A stretch of DNA of 64,000 nucleotides from Bradyrhizobium sp. AZCC 1610 (lineage in GTDB: Bacteria > Pseudomonadota > Alphaproteobacteria > Rhizobiales > Xanthobacteraceae). Below, one piece after another: positions 36,373 through 45,206 of the stretch (the first letter of the stretch is position 1; every line of letters starts with the position of its first letter). The notes beneath the pieces were generated by a model, which saw only the letters and a program-made list of their open reading frames with translations, ran no database searches and had not been told where the DNA came from. The DNA lies in contig NZ_JAZHRR010000001.1 in NCBI RefSeq assembly GCF_036924515.1, positions 1,583,001 to 1,647,000 on the forward strand. Reading direction: 5' to 3'. The translations under genes and the position numbers were made by a program.

Positions 36373-37281
36373 ATGTCGATGCCCGCGATCAAAGCCGAAG
36401 CCACCGCGGTGGCCATTCCGAGCGCGTCGCCGACTGCGACGGCACCAGTGGTGACGATGACGCCGAAGCAGGCGCCTCGTGCCGAGAAGTACATCAAGAT
36501 GGCGAAAGAGACCGCGGCGCGGGTCGTGCCGCCGCTGGTCGTGCTCGCGCTCCTGATGCTGTTCTGGGAGTTGGTCTGCCGTCGCACCGGCTCGACCTTG
36601 CCGCCGCCGTCGCGTGTCTTCGCGGACACCAAGGAACTGATCTTCGATCCGTTCTTCGACAATGGCGGCATCGACAAGGGTCTGTTCTGGCACTTGTCCG
36701 CCTCACTCCAGCGCGTTGCGTACGGCTATTCGATTGCCGCCATCGTCGGCATCGCGCTCGGCACGCTGGTCGGGCAATCGGTGTGGGCGATGCGCGGGCT
36801 CGATCCGCTGTTCCAGGTGCTACGCACCATCCCGCCGCTGGCATGGCTGCCGCTGTCGCTCGCCGCGTTCCGCGACGGCCAGCCCTCCGCGATCTTCGTG
36901 ATCTTCATCACCTCGGTGTGGCCGATCATCATCAATACCGCGGTCGGCATCCGCAACATCCCGCAGGACTACCGCAATGTCGCGGCGGTCGTTCAGCTCA
37001 ACCCGTTGGAATTTTTCTGGAAGATCATGATCCCGGCGGCGGCGCCTTACATCTTTACGGGCTTGCGCATCGGCATCGGCCTGTCGTGGCTTGCGATCGT
37101 CGCGGCAGAAATGCTGATCGGCGGTGTCGGCATCGGCTTCTTCATCTGGGACGCCTGGAATTCCTCGCACATAAGCGAAATCATCCTGGCGCTGTTCTAT
37201 GTCGGCATCATCGGCTTCGTGCTCGACCGCCTGATCGCGGGACTGGCGAAGATCGTGACCCGCGGCACCGCGCTGAACTGA
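36373..37281 (+). CDS. nrtB: Nitrate ABC transporter permease
   Basis: 302 residues from the ATG at 36373 (GGAG 11 bases upstream; ATG at 36379 equally possible). After a Pro/Ala-rich N-terminal extension, six membrane segments follow. The EAA-type loop of binding-protein-dependent permeases is seen as AAVVQLNPLEFFWKIMIPAAAPYIFTGLRIGIG, and the DPLFQVLRTIPPLAWLPLSLAAF segment is diagnostic for NrtB/TauC-type. Two copies form the channel. Confidence 0.9.
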   Translation: MSMPAIKAEATAVAIPSASPTATAPVVTMTPKQAPRAEKYIKMAKETAARVVPPLVVLALLMLFWELVCRRTGSTLPPPSRVFADTKELIFDPFFDNGGIDKGLFWHLSASLQRVAYGYSIAAIVGIALGTLVGQSVWAMRGLDPLFQVLRTIPPLAWLPLSLAAFRDGQPSAIFVIFITSVWPIIINTAVGIRNIPQDYRNVAAVVQLNPLEFFWKIMIPAAAPYIFTGLRIGIGLSWLAIVAAEMLIGGVGIGFFIWDAWNSSHISEIILALFYVGIIGFVLDRLIAGLAKIVTRGTALN

Positions 37282-37292
37282 AGGAGCATGTC

Positions 37293-38087
37293 ATGCCGGC
37301 CTATCTGAAGCTCGACCACATCGATAAGACCTTCACCCGCGGCAACGCCACGACCGAGGTGCTGAAGGACATCAACCTGACGATCGAGAAGGGCGAATAC
37401 GTCTCGATCATCGGCCATTCCGGCTGCGGCAAGTCCACGCTGCTCAACATCGTCGCCGGCCTCACCGACACCACCCAGGGCTGCGTGCTGCTGGAGAACC
37501 GCGAGGTCAATTCGCCGGGACCGGATCGCGCTGTGGTGTTCCAGAACCACAGCCTGCTGCCCTGGCTGACGGTCTATGAGAACGTCCGGCTCGGTGTCGA
37601 CAAGGTCTTCTCATCGACCAAGACCCGCGCCGAGCGCGACGCCTGGACCATGCACAATCTCAACCTGGTGCAGATGGCCCACGCCAAGGACAAGCGTCCG
37701 TCGGAAATTTCCGGCGGCATGAAGCAGCGCGTCGGCATCGCGCGCGCGCTCGCGATGGAGCCAAAGGTGCTTTTGCTCGACGAGCCCTTTGGCGCGCTCG
37801 ATGCGCTGACCCGCGCGCATCTGCAGGATTCGGTGATGGCGCTGCACCAGAAGCTCGGCAACACCATTCTGATGATCACGCACGACGTCGACGAGGCCGT
37901 GCTGCTGTCGGACCGCATCGTGATGATGACCAACGGGCCGAGCGCGAGAATCGGCGAAGTGCTGGAGGTGCCGCTGGCCCGTCCACGCAAGCGGCTCGAG
38001 CTCGCGACCAACCCCGGCTACCTCAAGTGCCGGCAGCGCGTGCTCGAATTCCTCTACGAGCGGCATCGCTTCGTCGAGGCGGCGTAG
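37293..38087 (+). CDS. nrtC: Nitrate ABC transporter ATPase
   Basis: 264 residues, with AAGGAG 8 bases before the ATG at 37293. Walker A GHSGCGKST near 37, Q-loop VFQNHSLLPWLTVYENV, signature SEISGGMKQRVGIARA, Walker B VLLLDEPFGALD and H-loop ITHDVDEAVL. The SLLPWLTV stretch is typical of nitrate/sulfonate/taurine ATPases. This single ATPase resembles NrtD-like proteins rather than the fused NrtC of cyanobacteria. An earlier open frame beginning inside nrtB is in a different frame and is spurious up to 37293. Confidence 0.87.
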   Translation: MPAYLKLDHIDKTFTRGNATTEVLKDINLTIEKGEYVSIIGHSGCGKSTLLNIVAGLTDTTQGCVLLENREVNSPGPDRAVVFQNHSLLPWLTVYENVRLGVDKVFSSTKTRAERDAWTMHNLNLVQMAHAKDKRPSEISGGMKQRVGIARALAMEPKVLLLDEPFGALDALTRAHLQDSVMALHQKLGNTILMITHDVDEAVLLSDRIVMMTNGPSARIGEVLEVPLARPRKRLELATNPGYLKCRQRVLEFLYERHRFVEAA

Positions 38088-38142
38088 GCTTGTCAGCCTC
38101 GTCCCGTTCGTGACGGGGCTTTGGAAGAGGCAGGAGGATGCC

Positions 38143-39360
38143 GTGAGCGAACCGCTGGTGATCGTCGGTAACGGCATGGCCGCTGCCCGTCTGGTCGACG
38201 AATTGGCCAAGGTGGCGTTGGGCCGCTACGCCATCGCCGTGATCGGCGACGAGCCGCGGCTCGCCTATAACCGCGTGCTGTTGTCGTCGGTGCTCGCCGG
38301 CGAGACCGCCTCGCAGGATATCGAGCTCCGGCCCGCGATATGGTGGCGTGACCGCGGGGTTACTTTGAAATACGGCTGCGTCGCCACCGAGATCGATGTC
38401 GGCCGCCGCGAACTCAAGATCGAAAACGAAGAGAGCATTCCGTTCTCGAAACTGGTTCTGACCACGGGCTCGTCGCCGCTGCGATTGAATGTACCCGGTG
38501 CTAACCTTGCGGGCGTCCATACGTTCCGCGACAGCCGGGACGTCGATTTGCTGTTGACGCTGGCGGCGCAGAAGAAGCGCGTGGTGGTGGTTGGCGGCGG
38601 ATTGCTCGGCCTCGAAGCGGCTTATGGGCTCGCCAAGGCCGGCGCACCGGTGACGCTGGTGCATCTGATGGACCGCCTGATGGAGCGCCAGCTGGATGCT
38701 CCCGCGGCCGAACTTTTGAAATCCCTCGTTGAGCGCAAAGGCATCGAGATCCTGCTCAACGCCAACACCGCGCACATCCATGGCGAGACACGTGTCGAAG
38801 GCGTCGAACTGGCGGATGGCCGCCGGATCGAGGCCGATGCGGTGATCTTTGCCGCCGGCATCCGGCCGAACATTGCGCTGGCGAAAGACGCCGGCATTGC
38901 CGTCAACCGCGGCATCATGGTCGACGACCATCTGCAGACCGGCGCTTCGGATGTGTTTGCGATCGGCGAATGCGCCGAGCATCGCGGTATCTGCTATGGG
39001 CTGGTTGAGCCCGCCTATGAGCAGGCGCGGGTGCTGGCGCGGCACCTCGCGGGCCGCGAGGCCTCCTACGCGGGCAGCGTCGTCGCGACCAACCTGAAAG
39101 TCTCCGGCGTCAGCGTGTTTTCGGCGGGCGATTTCATCGGCGGTGCCGGCAGCGAGACCATCGTGCTCTCCGATATCAATCACGGCACCTACAAGAAGCT
39201 TGTGATCGCGGACGGGCGATTGACCGGTGCGGTCCTGATCGGCGATGTCGGTGACGCGCTCTGGTATCTTGAACTGATCCGCACGCGGCAGCCGACGCAA
39301 AGAATTCGCGCCGACATGATGTTCGGCCGTTCGCTCGCGATCCGTTCGGAAGCTGCATGA
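38143..39360 (+). CDS. FAD-dependent pyridine nucleotide-disulfide-type oxidoreductase of nitrate assimilation
   Basis: 405 residues from a GTG at 38143 with CAGGAGG 5 bases ahead. Two Rossmann motifs: VIVGNGMAAARLVDEL (FAD) at the start and VVVVGGGLLGLEAAYGLAKAG (NADH) near 153. The CG-rich VFAIGECAEHRGICYGLVEPA-like segment near 280 is the family's second FAD motif. The protein resembles the NirB N-terminal flavoprotein half and the rubredoxin reductases; in this position it likely supplies electrons to nasA from NAD(P)H. The C-terminus is about 120 residues past the NADH domain. It lies 14 bases before nasA. Confidence 0.8.
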   Translation: MSEPLVIVGNGMAAARLVDELAKVALGRYAIAVIGDEPRLAYNRVLLSSVLAGETASQDIELRPAIWWRDRGVTLKYGCVATEIDVGRRELKIENEESIPFSKLVLTTGSSPLRLNVPGANLAGVHTFRDSRDVDLLLTLAAQKKRVVVVGGGLLGLEAAYGLAKAGAPVTLVHLMDRLMERQLDAPAAELLKSLVERKGIEILLNANTAHIHGETRVEGVELADGRRIEADAVIFAAGIRPNIALAKDAGIAVNRGIMVDDHLQTGASDVFAIGECAEHRGICYGLVEPAYEQARVLARHLAGREASYAGSVVATNLKVSGVSVFSAGDFIGGAGSETIVLSDINHGTYKKLVIADGRLTGAVLIGDVGDALWYLELIRTRQPTQRIRADMMFGRSLAIRSEAA

Positions 39361-39373
39361 TCCGGTTGCCGCC

Positions 39374-42076
39374 ATGACTGCCATCGATCCCGACCTGCGC
39401 GCTATCAGCACCACCTGCGCCTATTGCGGCGTCGGCTGCGGCATTCTGGCGACGCCGGACGGGCGGGGCGGGGCGGCGATATCAGGCGATCCCGAGCACC
39501 CCGCTAATTTCGGCCGGCTGTGCTCGAAGGGATCGGCGCTCGGCGAGACGCTCGGCCTGACCAACCGGTTGCTCTATCCGATGATCCGCTGCGGCAAGGG
39601 GACCATGGAGCGGGTGGCCTGGAGCGACGCGCTCGACCATGTCGCGCATCGTTTTCAGCACATCATCGCGCGCGACGGCCCGGGCGCGGTCGCGTTCTAT
39701 CTCTCCGGCCAGTTGCTGACGGAAGACTATTACGTCGCCAACAAGCTGATGAAGGGCTTCATCGGCAGCGCCAATGTCGACACCAATTCGCGGCTCTGCA
39801 TGGCCTCGTCCGTCGCCGGCCACCGCCGCGCCTTCGGCGCCGACACGGTGCCGGGATGCTACGAAGATCTCGACGAGGCCGATCTTCTGGTGCTGGTCGG
39901 CTCCAACGCGGCCTGGTGCCATCCGGTGCTGTACCAGCGCATGCTCACCAACAAGCAGACGCGCGGCGCGCGGATGATCGTGATCGATCCGCGCCGGACC
40001 GATACCGTCGGTGACGATGATTTGTTCCTGGGGTTGAAGCCGGGCACCGATACGGCGCTGTTCAGCGGGTTGCTGGTGCATCTTGCCGATAACGGCGCGC
40101 TCGATCCCGACTACATAGCACTCCACACCACCGGCTTTGACGACGCCATCGCCCGCGCGCGCAGCATCGCGAGCAGCGTCGGGGCCACCGCGCTGGCGAC
40201 CGGTCTCGCCGAGCAGGACGTCGCGGCATTCTTCCAGATGTTTGCCAATACGCCGCGCGTGGTGACGCTCTATTCGCAGGGCGTCAACCAATCGGCGCAG
40301 GGCACCGACAAGGTCAACGCCATCGTCAATTGCCATCTCGCGACGGGACGGATCGGCAAGCCGGGCGCATCGCCGTTCTCGCTGACCGGGCAGCCCAACG
40401 CGATGGGCGGACGCGAGGTCGGTGGATTAGCCAACCAGCTCGCCGCCCACATGGGATTCACGCCGCCGGATATCGATCGCGTGCGCCGGTTCTGGAAGGC
40501 GCCGCGCATCGCCACCCATGAGGGGCTGAAGGCGGTCCAGATGTTTGAGGCGATCGCGCGCGGCGAGATCAAGGCGTTGTGGGTGATGGGCACCAATCCG
40601 GCGGTGTCGCTGCCGAACGCCGACGGCGTTCGCGAGGCGCTGAAAAAGCTCGAGCTTTTTGTCGTTTCCGAGAACGTGGTTTCCAACGACACGGTCGGCG
40701 TCGGCGCGCATGTGCTGCTGCCAGCGCAGGCCTGGGGCGAGAAATCCGGCACCGTGACCAACTCGGAACGTTGCATTTCGCGGCAGCGCGCGTTCCTTTC
40801 CTCGCCCGGTGAAGCCAGGCCCGATTGGTGGATCATGAGCGAGGTTGCCCGGCGCCTCGGCTTCGGCGCTGCCTTCGGCTTCAACTCGGCGGCGGATATT
40901 TTCCGTGAGCACGCTTCTCTCTCGGCCTTTGAGAACGAGGGCGCGCGCGACTTCGACATCGGTGCGCTGCAGTCGCTGTCGGACAGCGATTTCGACGCGA
41001 TGGCGCCGGTGCAGTGGCCGGTCCGGCAGGGCACCGAGCCGCAAGCGCGCTTCTTCGCCGAAGGCGGCTTCTTCGCCAACGATTTCAAGGCTCGCTTTGT
41101 CGCGCCGGAAATTCCCGCGTTGCGCACCGAGACCACAGCGGCACGCCCGTTGCGGCTCAACACTGGCCGCATCAGGGACCAATGGCACACCATGACCCGA
41201 TCGGGGATGAGCCCGCGGCTCGGCCAGCATCTGCCGGAGCCGTTCGTTGAGGTTCATCTCGACGATGCCTTGAAGTTTGGCGTCGCCGATGGCGACTTCG
41301 CGCGTGTTACCACCGATTACGGGCAGTGCACGCTTCGCGTCGTCGTCAGCGAACGCCAGCAGCGCGGCATGCTGTTCGCGCCGATCCACTGGAGCGAGGC
41401 CAACGCCACCGGCGCGCGGGTCGGTTCGCTGGTGGCTCCCATCACCGATCCGTTCTCCGGCCAGCCCGAGAACAAGGCGACGCCGGTATCGATCACGCCT
41501 TACGAATATGTATTCCGCGGCTTCGCGCTGTCGCGCACGCCGCTCGAGTTGCCTGCGCACGCCTGGTGGGCGCGCGTCGCCGTCAATGGCGGCCATGGCT
41601 ATCTGCTCGCCGACAACGCCGATCTCCGGGACTGGCAATCCTGGCTCGGATCGATCGCCGGCGACGATCTCGCTGAATACAAGGATTTTGGCGGCGGCGT
41701 CTATCGCGCGGCGTCGTTCGCCGCTGACCGTATCGAGACCTGCCTGTTCATCGGACCGGCGCGGGATGCCGGCGACTGGAACGTCGTGAAAGGGCTGTTT
41801 GCCGCCGATACGCTCAGCAACGATCAGCGCCGCATGCTGCTGTCGGGCAAATCGACGGACGGCCTGGCCAATGCCGGACCGATCGTCTGCGCCTGCTTTG
41901 GCATCGGCCGCACCACCATCTGCGATACCATCGCGGGCGGCGCGCGTTCGGCGGCGGACATCGGCGCCAAGCTGAAAGCGGGCACCAATTGCGGCTCCTG
42001 CATTCCGGAATTGAAGCGGCTGATTGCGCAAACGGCCACCGCACCCGAGCCGCGCCAACTCGCCACAGCTCAATAA
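39374..42076 (+). CDS. nasA: Assimilatory nitrate reductase catalytic subunit (molybdopterin, Fe-S)
   Basis: 900 residues. The N-terminal [4Fe-4S] site shows TTCAYCGVGCGILATP and a further Cys in FGRLCSKGSA (C-x2-C-x3-C-xn-C). The molybdopterin domains carry DTNSRLCMASS, VIDPRRTDT and WVMGTNPAVSLPNADGVR, then the C-terminal part with NTGRIRDQWHTMTRSG. At the end, CACFGIGRTTICDTI and NCGSCIPELKRLI form a BFD-like [2Fe-2S] domain (about 840-890). It reduces nitrate to nitrite in the cytoplasm. No nitrite reductase lies in the window. Confidence 0.9.
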   Translation: MTAIDPDLRAISTTCAYCGVGCGILATPDGRGGAAISGDPEHPANFGRLCSKGSALGETLGLTNRLLYPMIRCGKGTMERVAWSDALDHVAHRFQHIIARDGPGAVAFYLSGQLLTEDYYVANKLMKGFIGSANVDTNSRLCMASSVAGHRRAFGADTVPGCYEDLDEADLLVLVGSNAAWCHPVLYQRMLTNKQTRGARMIVIDPRRTDTVGDDDLFLGLKPGTDTALFSGLLVHLADNGALDPDYIALHTTGFDDAIARARSIASSVGATALATGLAEQDVAAFFQMFANTPRVVTLYSQGVNQSAQGTDKVNAIVNCHLATGRIGKPGASPFSLTGQPNAMGGREVGGLANQLAAHMGFTPPDIDRVRRFWKAPRIATHEGLKAVQMFEAIARGEIKALWVMGTNPAVSLPNADGVREALKKLELFVVSENVVSNDTVGVGAHVLLPAQAWGEKSGTVTNSERCISRQRAFLSSPGEARPDWWIMSEVARRLGFGAAFGFNSAADIFREHASLSAFENEGARDFDIGALQSLSDSDFDAMAPVQWPVRQGTEPQARFFAEGGFFANDFKARFVAPEIPALRTETTAARPLRLNTGRIRDQWHTMTRSGMSPRLGQHLPEPFVEVHLDDALKFGVADGDFARVTTDYGQCTLRVVVSERQQRGMLFAPIHWSEANATGARVGSLVAPITDPFSGQPENKATPVSITPYEYVFRGFALSRTPLELPAHAWWARVAVNGGHGYLLADNADLRDWQSWLGSIAGDDLAEYKDFGGGVYRAASFAADRIETCLFIGPARDAGDWNVVKGLFAADTLSNDQRRMLLSGKSTDGLANAGPIVCACFGIGRTTICDTIAGGARSAADIGAKLKAGTNCGSCIPELKRLIAQTATAPEPRQLATAQ

Positions 42077-42192
42077 TCGCTTCAGCCGATTCGCAGTTGG
42101 AACCTCGTCTTCGAGCTGTCACATTTGATTTGAGGGAACGCGAAAGATCGTCAGGCGTTGCGATAACAGGTTGCCTAATTCCGGAGATCGCC

Positions 42193-43071
42193 ATGATCAT
42201 CGGTCGCAGAGCCCTGTTAATCGCTACGGGATGCTTGTTGGTCTCGCGTCAGGTGCGCGCGTCGGATGACCAGATTGCCTTGTACTGGACGGTGAGCCCG
42301 CCCGGTCGCCAGAGCGCGGTGCTATTTGGCTACGATCGAGTTGCGGCGGCGGTCACGCCGGAGATCATCAACGACGGAATCTCGTTGGTTGACGACTGTC
42401 AACGCGTTGTTCTCGACATGCCGGGGAACATCAAATTTCCGACCGTCGATCTCGACCGCGACCGGATCAAGCCGATTCTGCAGGTCGTCGCACCTCGAAC
42501 CGCCGAGCGACTCCGAAAACTGCTGGCGGCCTCGGCGGTGGCTTCCCTCGCCGACAAACTCTCCGGTATCGAAGCGATGATATTACTTGCAGGAGAAGGG
42601 CGCCACAATGCCGACATCACAGCTGGCGGCACCATCGTCGATCACGCCCGGGCGAAGCAGAAGCCGATCGATCAACTGTTGTCGGAACCGGATGTACAAT
42701 CAGCCTGGCAGCCGCCGGACCTGGCGACGTTGAATGGCGGCATCGGTGATGAGGGCATCTCCTATCTCCTCGACCTTCGCGACCGCTTCGGCCCGATTGG
42801 AGGTTATCTGGAGCAGCTTTATCGCCAGCGCAGAGCGCAGGAGATCGAGCGGTTCACAGCCGACATGAAGCGCCACGGTGTTATCTCGTCGTCGCAGTTT
42901 CACCAGAGCGACCGGCTGCGAAACCTTGCATTTGAACGTGCGTTCGATTTGATGACGAAGCAGGCCGATGAGCAACGCTTCATTCTGTTTCCTCTCGGTG
43001 TTCTCACCGGTGCATCGGGTATTCTCGCGGCGCTCAAGGCAAAGGGAGCAACGGTGGTACCCCGCGCCTAG
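42193..43071 (+). CDS. TraB/GumN-like protein, secreted or membrane-attached
   Basis: 292 residues from the ATG at 42193 (GGAG 6 bases ahead). MIIGRRALLIATGCLLV is a signal-like N-terminus ending near VRAS. The body LYWTVSPPGRQSAVLFGYDRV and the end ERFILFPLGVLTGASGILAALKAKGATVVPRA resemble the start and end of TraB/GumN proteins. The match is partial: the family's central conserved His and Asp motifs are weak here. Function unknown. It starts 117 bases after nasA in the same direction but is probably not part of the nitrate operon. Confidence 0.6.
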   Translation: MIIGRRALLIATGCLLVSRQVRASDDQIALYWTVSPPGRQSAVLFGYDRVAAAVTPEIINDGISLVDDCQRVVLDMPGNIKFPTVDLDRDRIKPILQVVAPRTAERLRKLLAASAVASLADKLSGIEAMILLAGEGRHNADITAGGTIVDHARAKQKPIDQLLSEPDVQSAWQPPDLATLNGGIGDEGISYLLDLRDRFGPIGGYLEQLYRQRRAQEIERFTADMKRHGVISSSQFHQSDRLRNLAFERAFDLMTKQADEQRFILFPLGVLTGASGILAALKAKGATVVPRA

Positions 43072-43096
43072 CCACCATCGACGCCGAGGACAGTCT

Positions 43097-43792
43097 CTAT
43101 GGTGCGCCCGCTTCGTCCTGCTCCGACGGGAGCCGCGAGAATCGAAAATTGCAGTGGTTCGCGCCACCAGCCAACGTTTGTGTCCTTTCCAGGCGGATCC
43201 CGCGCGTTGCATAGGCTTCGAAATCAAGCCCGCAAATGTGCGGCAGGATTTCTTTATCTCCGTGACGAGCGGCGAATTTGCAGAAGCCGCAAGCCTTGTA
43301 ATCGATACCGAATTCAAAGCTGTCGCCGGGCCCTGGCTCGACGAAATCGTAGACAAAATCCTCTGGATATTCGTTCGCCAGGCTTTTTGCTGCCTGCTCG
43401 CGGAGTAAGGATTGGTTCTCCCGAGACATGAACTGACGTCCCGAAGCGAGCCGTTCGGCCTTCGGCACGGTCAGCAATTGAGCCTTGTAACTTTCTCGCT
43501 CTATATCGCCAATTATTGGGAGAGCAACGCCATGCCGCCGGAGCACGCGCCCGATAGCCATAAAGCCCATCAAGCGCACAAAGAAGTCGCTCATGCGGCT
43601 AGCCGCACCACCGACATAAGGCATTTGGCTGAGTACGATTTCGAACTCATCCATCACATCTTGTCTGACCTTGTCCAAATCCGCGAGATGCGCGCGTTCG
43701 CGCAACATCGTCTCGGCAAGATCGAGGCGCTGGCGCATGGCGGCTTCCATTGCGCCGCGATGCGCCTGATAAAATGGATGAATTTCGCCCAT
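43097..43792 (-). CDS. L-2-amino-thiazoline-4-carboxylic acid hydrolase-like protein
   Basis: 231 residues. Matches the family by the C-terminal half: GIDYKACGFCKFAARHG, DKEILPHICGLDFEAY and LAGGANHCNFRF, with several conserved Cys and His. The first half is mainly helical (RQRLDLAETMLRERAHL). In pseudomonads the founder enzyme opens the thiazoline ring on the way to L-cysteine; here the substrate is unknown. It is third in a minus-strand operon behind RidA and a glyoxalase-like gene, separated by 28 bases from RidA. Confidence 0.75.
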   Translation of the reverse strand: MGEIHPFYQAHRGAMEAAMRQRLDLAETMLRERAHLADLDKVRQDVMDEFEIVLSQMPYVGGAASRMSDFFVRLMGFMAIGRVLRRHGVALPIIGDIERESYKAQLLTVPKAERLASGRQFMSRENQSLLREQAAKSLANEYPEDFVYDFVEPGPGDSFEFGIDYKACGFCKFAARHGDKEILPHICGLDFEAYATRGIRLERTQTLAGGANHCNFRFSRLPSEQDEAGAP

Positions 43793-43820
43793 GAGATGTC
43801 CCCCCGCAGGATCAGCCTTT

Positions 43821-44207
43821 TCATTCCGCAGCGATCGCTTCGATTTCCAGCAGCCATTTGCCGTCGACGGTTTCAGCGATCATCACCGTGGACGCTGGCT
43901 CGTTTCCCCCGAGCATCTTGCGGCGAATAGCGCGGTTGGCCACGACCTGCCTTCGGTCGGTCAGGAACGTATTGATCTTGACCAGATGCTCGACGCCGAG
44001 GCCGGCGGCGGTGAGCACCTCGATGACGTTGCGCCAGGCTTGCTCGCATTGCGCCTCGAAACCTTCGGGCACGCTGCCATCAGGTCTTTCCGGTACCTGG
44101 CCGCTGACGAACAGCAGCCGGCGATGCTGTCCCAATTCCAGCCCCATGCTGTAGCCGCTGGAAGGCGCGTGGACGCTTGCGGGATTATGGCGGGCGATTT
44201 GAGCCAT
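43821..44207 (-). CDS. RidA-family protein
   Basis: 128 residues from the ATG at 44207, with GGAGACAATC ahead. RidA/YjgF chorismate-mutase-like fold: SMGLELGQHRRLLFVSGQVPE near residue 20, QAWRNVIEVLTAAGLGVEHLVKINTFLTDRR and RRKMLGGNEPASTVMIAE. It lacks the classical R-x-A-V motif of archetypal RidA (it reads VNRAIRR and NEPASTVM), so it belongs to another subgroup. Members hydrolyse enamine/imine intermediates. Its ATG lies one base after the stop of the glyoxalase-like gene, so the two are coupled. Confidence 0.83.
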   Translation of the reverse strand: MAQIARHNPASVHAPSSGYSMGLELGQHRRLLFVSGQVPERPDGSVPEGFEAQCEQAWRNVIEVLTAAGLGVEHLVKINTFLTDRRQVVANRAIRRKMLGGNEPASTVMIAETVDGKWLLEIEAIAAE

Positions 44208-44208
44208 G

Positions 44209-45078
44209 TCAGATTGTCTCCTGTTCGACGAATTCCAGCGCCAGACCATGCGACGCTGCGGGTGGAATCAGCAGCACAGCGCCGGCAAGTTCGAAGTCGA
44301 CGCCGTTGCTTTTCAATGCCCGCTTGGTCGCATCCAGGTCGGTGACCGCCAAACGCGCTGCGCAGAAGCGCGGCGACGTATCGCCGGCTAAGTCCGGCAG
44401 CCGGCGCGCCATCTCGGACGGGCCGAGCACGGTGATCCGGTCACCGCGCTCGCCGACCGTCAGTCGCCCGGGTGCAAGCTCGGCTGCGCTTTCCGTGATG
44501 CGCTCGAGGAAACCGCGGTGCGCTGCCGGCTCCGGCGCCGACATCACGACCTCGATCACGCGCAAGGCGCCATTGGGATGGCGCTGATATTCCGGCTTCC
44601 AGAACAGTTCCGGCGGGTGACGCTGTTGGCAGGTGAAGAACGCAATCTCGGGCATCGCGGGATCGGTGGCGAAGGCCAGTGAAAACTCCACGCGAGCGGT
44701 GCCGCCGCCCGGAAGCGCCGCGTCGCGGCCGAAATCAAACGGCGCATAGGCGCCGATGTGATTGGCCTTGAAGCGCGCCGCATCGGCATGGGCGTCGTCG
44801 CTGTGCACAGCCAGCATCGACATGCCTTCAGCGGTGGCAAGAAAATCCCGGTTGTGGGCGGCGAAGCTGAACCGGCCGGGCGCGGCTGGCGGCACCGCCG
44901 CCGCATCGGTGACGGCCAGCAGCTCCAGAAAATTGTTCCCGAACATCGCCAGGCGGTTGCTGGTTCCGAACGGATGCACGCCGGTCGGCGTGAGGTTAAA
45001 ACCGAGCGTTCGCCAGTCCAGCGCGGCCTGCGCCAGATCGTGAACACAGATGACGAGATGATCGATTCGACGGGGCAT
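44209..45078 (-). CDS. Glyoxalase-like (VOC) domain protein
   Basis: 289 residues from the ATG at 45078 (GGAGATCCC before it); a longer frame opens upstream at 45225. The start, MPRRIDHLVICVHDLAQAAL, and NRLAMFGNNFLELLAV are typical of the glyoxalase-3-like family (PF13468-type), with a second half-module from about 150 (PEIAFFTCQQRHPPELFW). It should bind a metal or a small polar ligand. It heads the operon with RidA and the ATC-hydrolase-like protein, and is divergent from a shortened LysR gene. Pathway unknown. Confidence 0.78.
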   Translation of the reverse strand: MPRRIDHLVICVHDLAQAALDWRTLGFNLTPTGVHPFGTSNRLAMFGNNFLELLAVTDAAAVPPAAPGRFSFAAHNRDFLATAEGMSMLAVHSDDAHADAARFKANHIGAYAPFDFGRDAALPGGGTARVEFSLAFATDPAMPEIAFFTCQQRHPPELFWKPEYQRHPNGALRVIEVVMSAPEPAAHRGFLERITESAAELAPGRLTVGERGDRITVLGPSEMARRLPDLAGDTSPRFCAARLAVTDLDATKRALKSNGVDFELAGAVLLIPPAASHGLALEFVEQETI

Positions 45079-45139
45079 GGGATCTCCGGCTGCTGTGGAC
45101 CGACCGTAACCGGCGGCAGCCCCGCGGGGCAAAGCATTG

Positions 45140-45158
45140 TTGCTGCGGTCCAGCGCAA
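45140..45158. promoter_or_regulatory. Candidate LysR-type dyad
   Basis: TTGC-N11-GCAA lies in the 128-base gap between the divergent glyoxalase-like gene (45078, minus) and the shortened LysR gene (45207, plus). The dyad is short and could be coincidence. Confidence 0.35.
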
Positions 45159-45206
45159 GAAAATCTATTGCAAGGCCGCAGCCTATCAGTGACAAACTGG
45201 ACGGCG

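Noticed and set aside
36783..37292. Open frame joining the nrtB region to the ATPase gene
   Set aside because: Its first 170 codons lie in the wrong frame of nrtB; the ATPase has its own ribosome site and ATG at 37293, so it is not a fusion.
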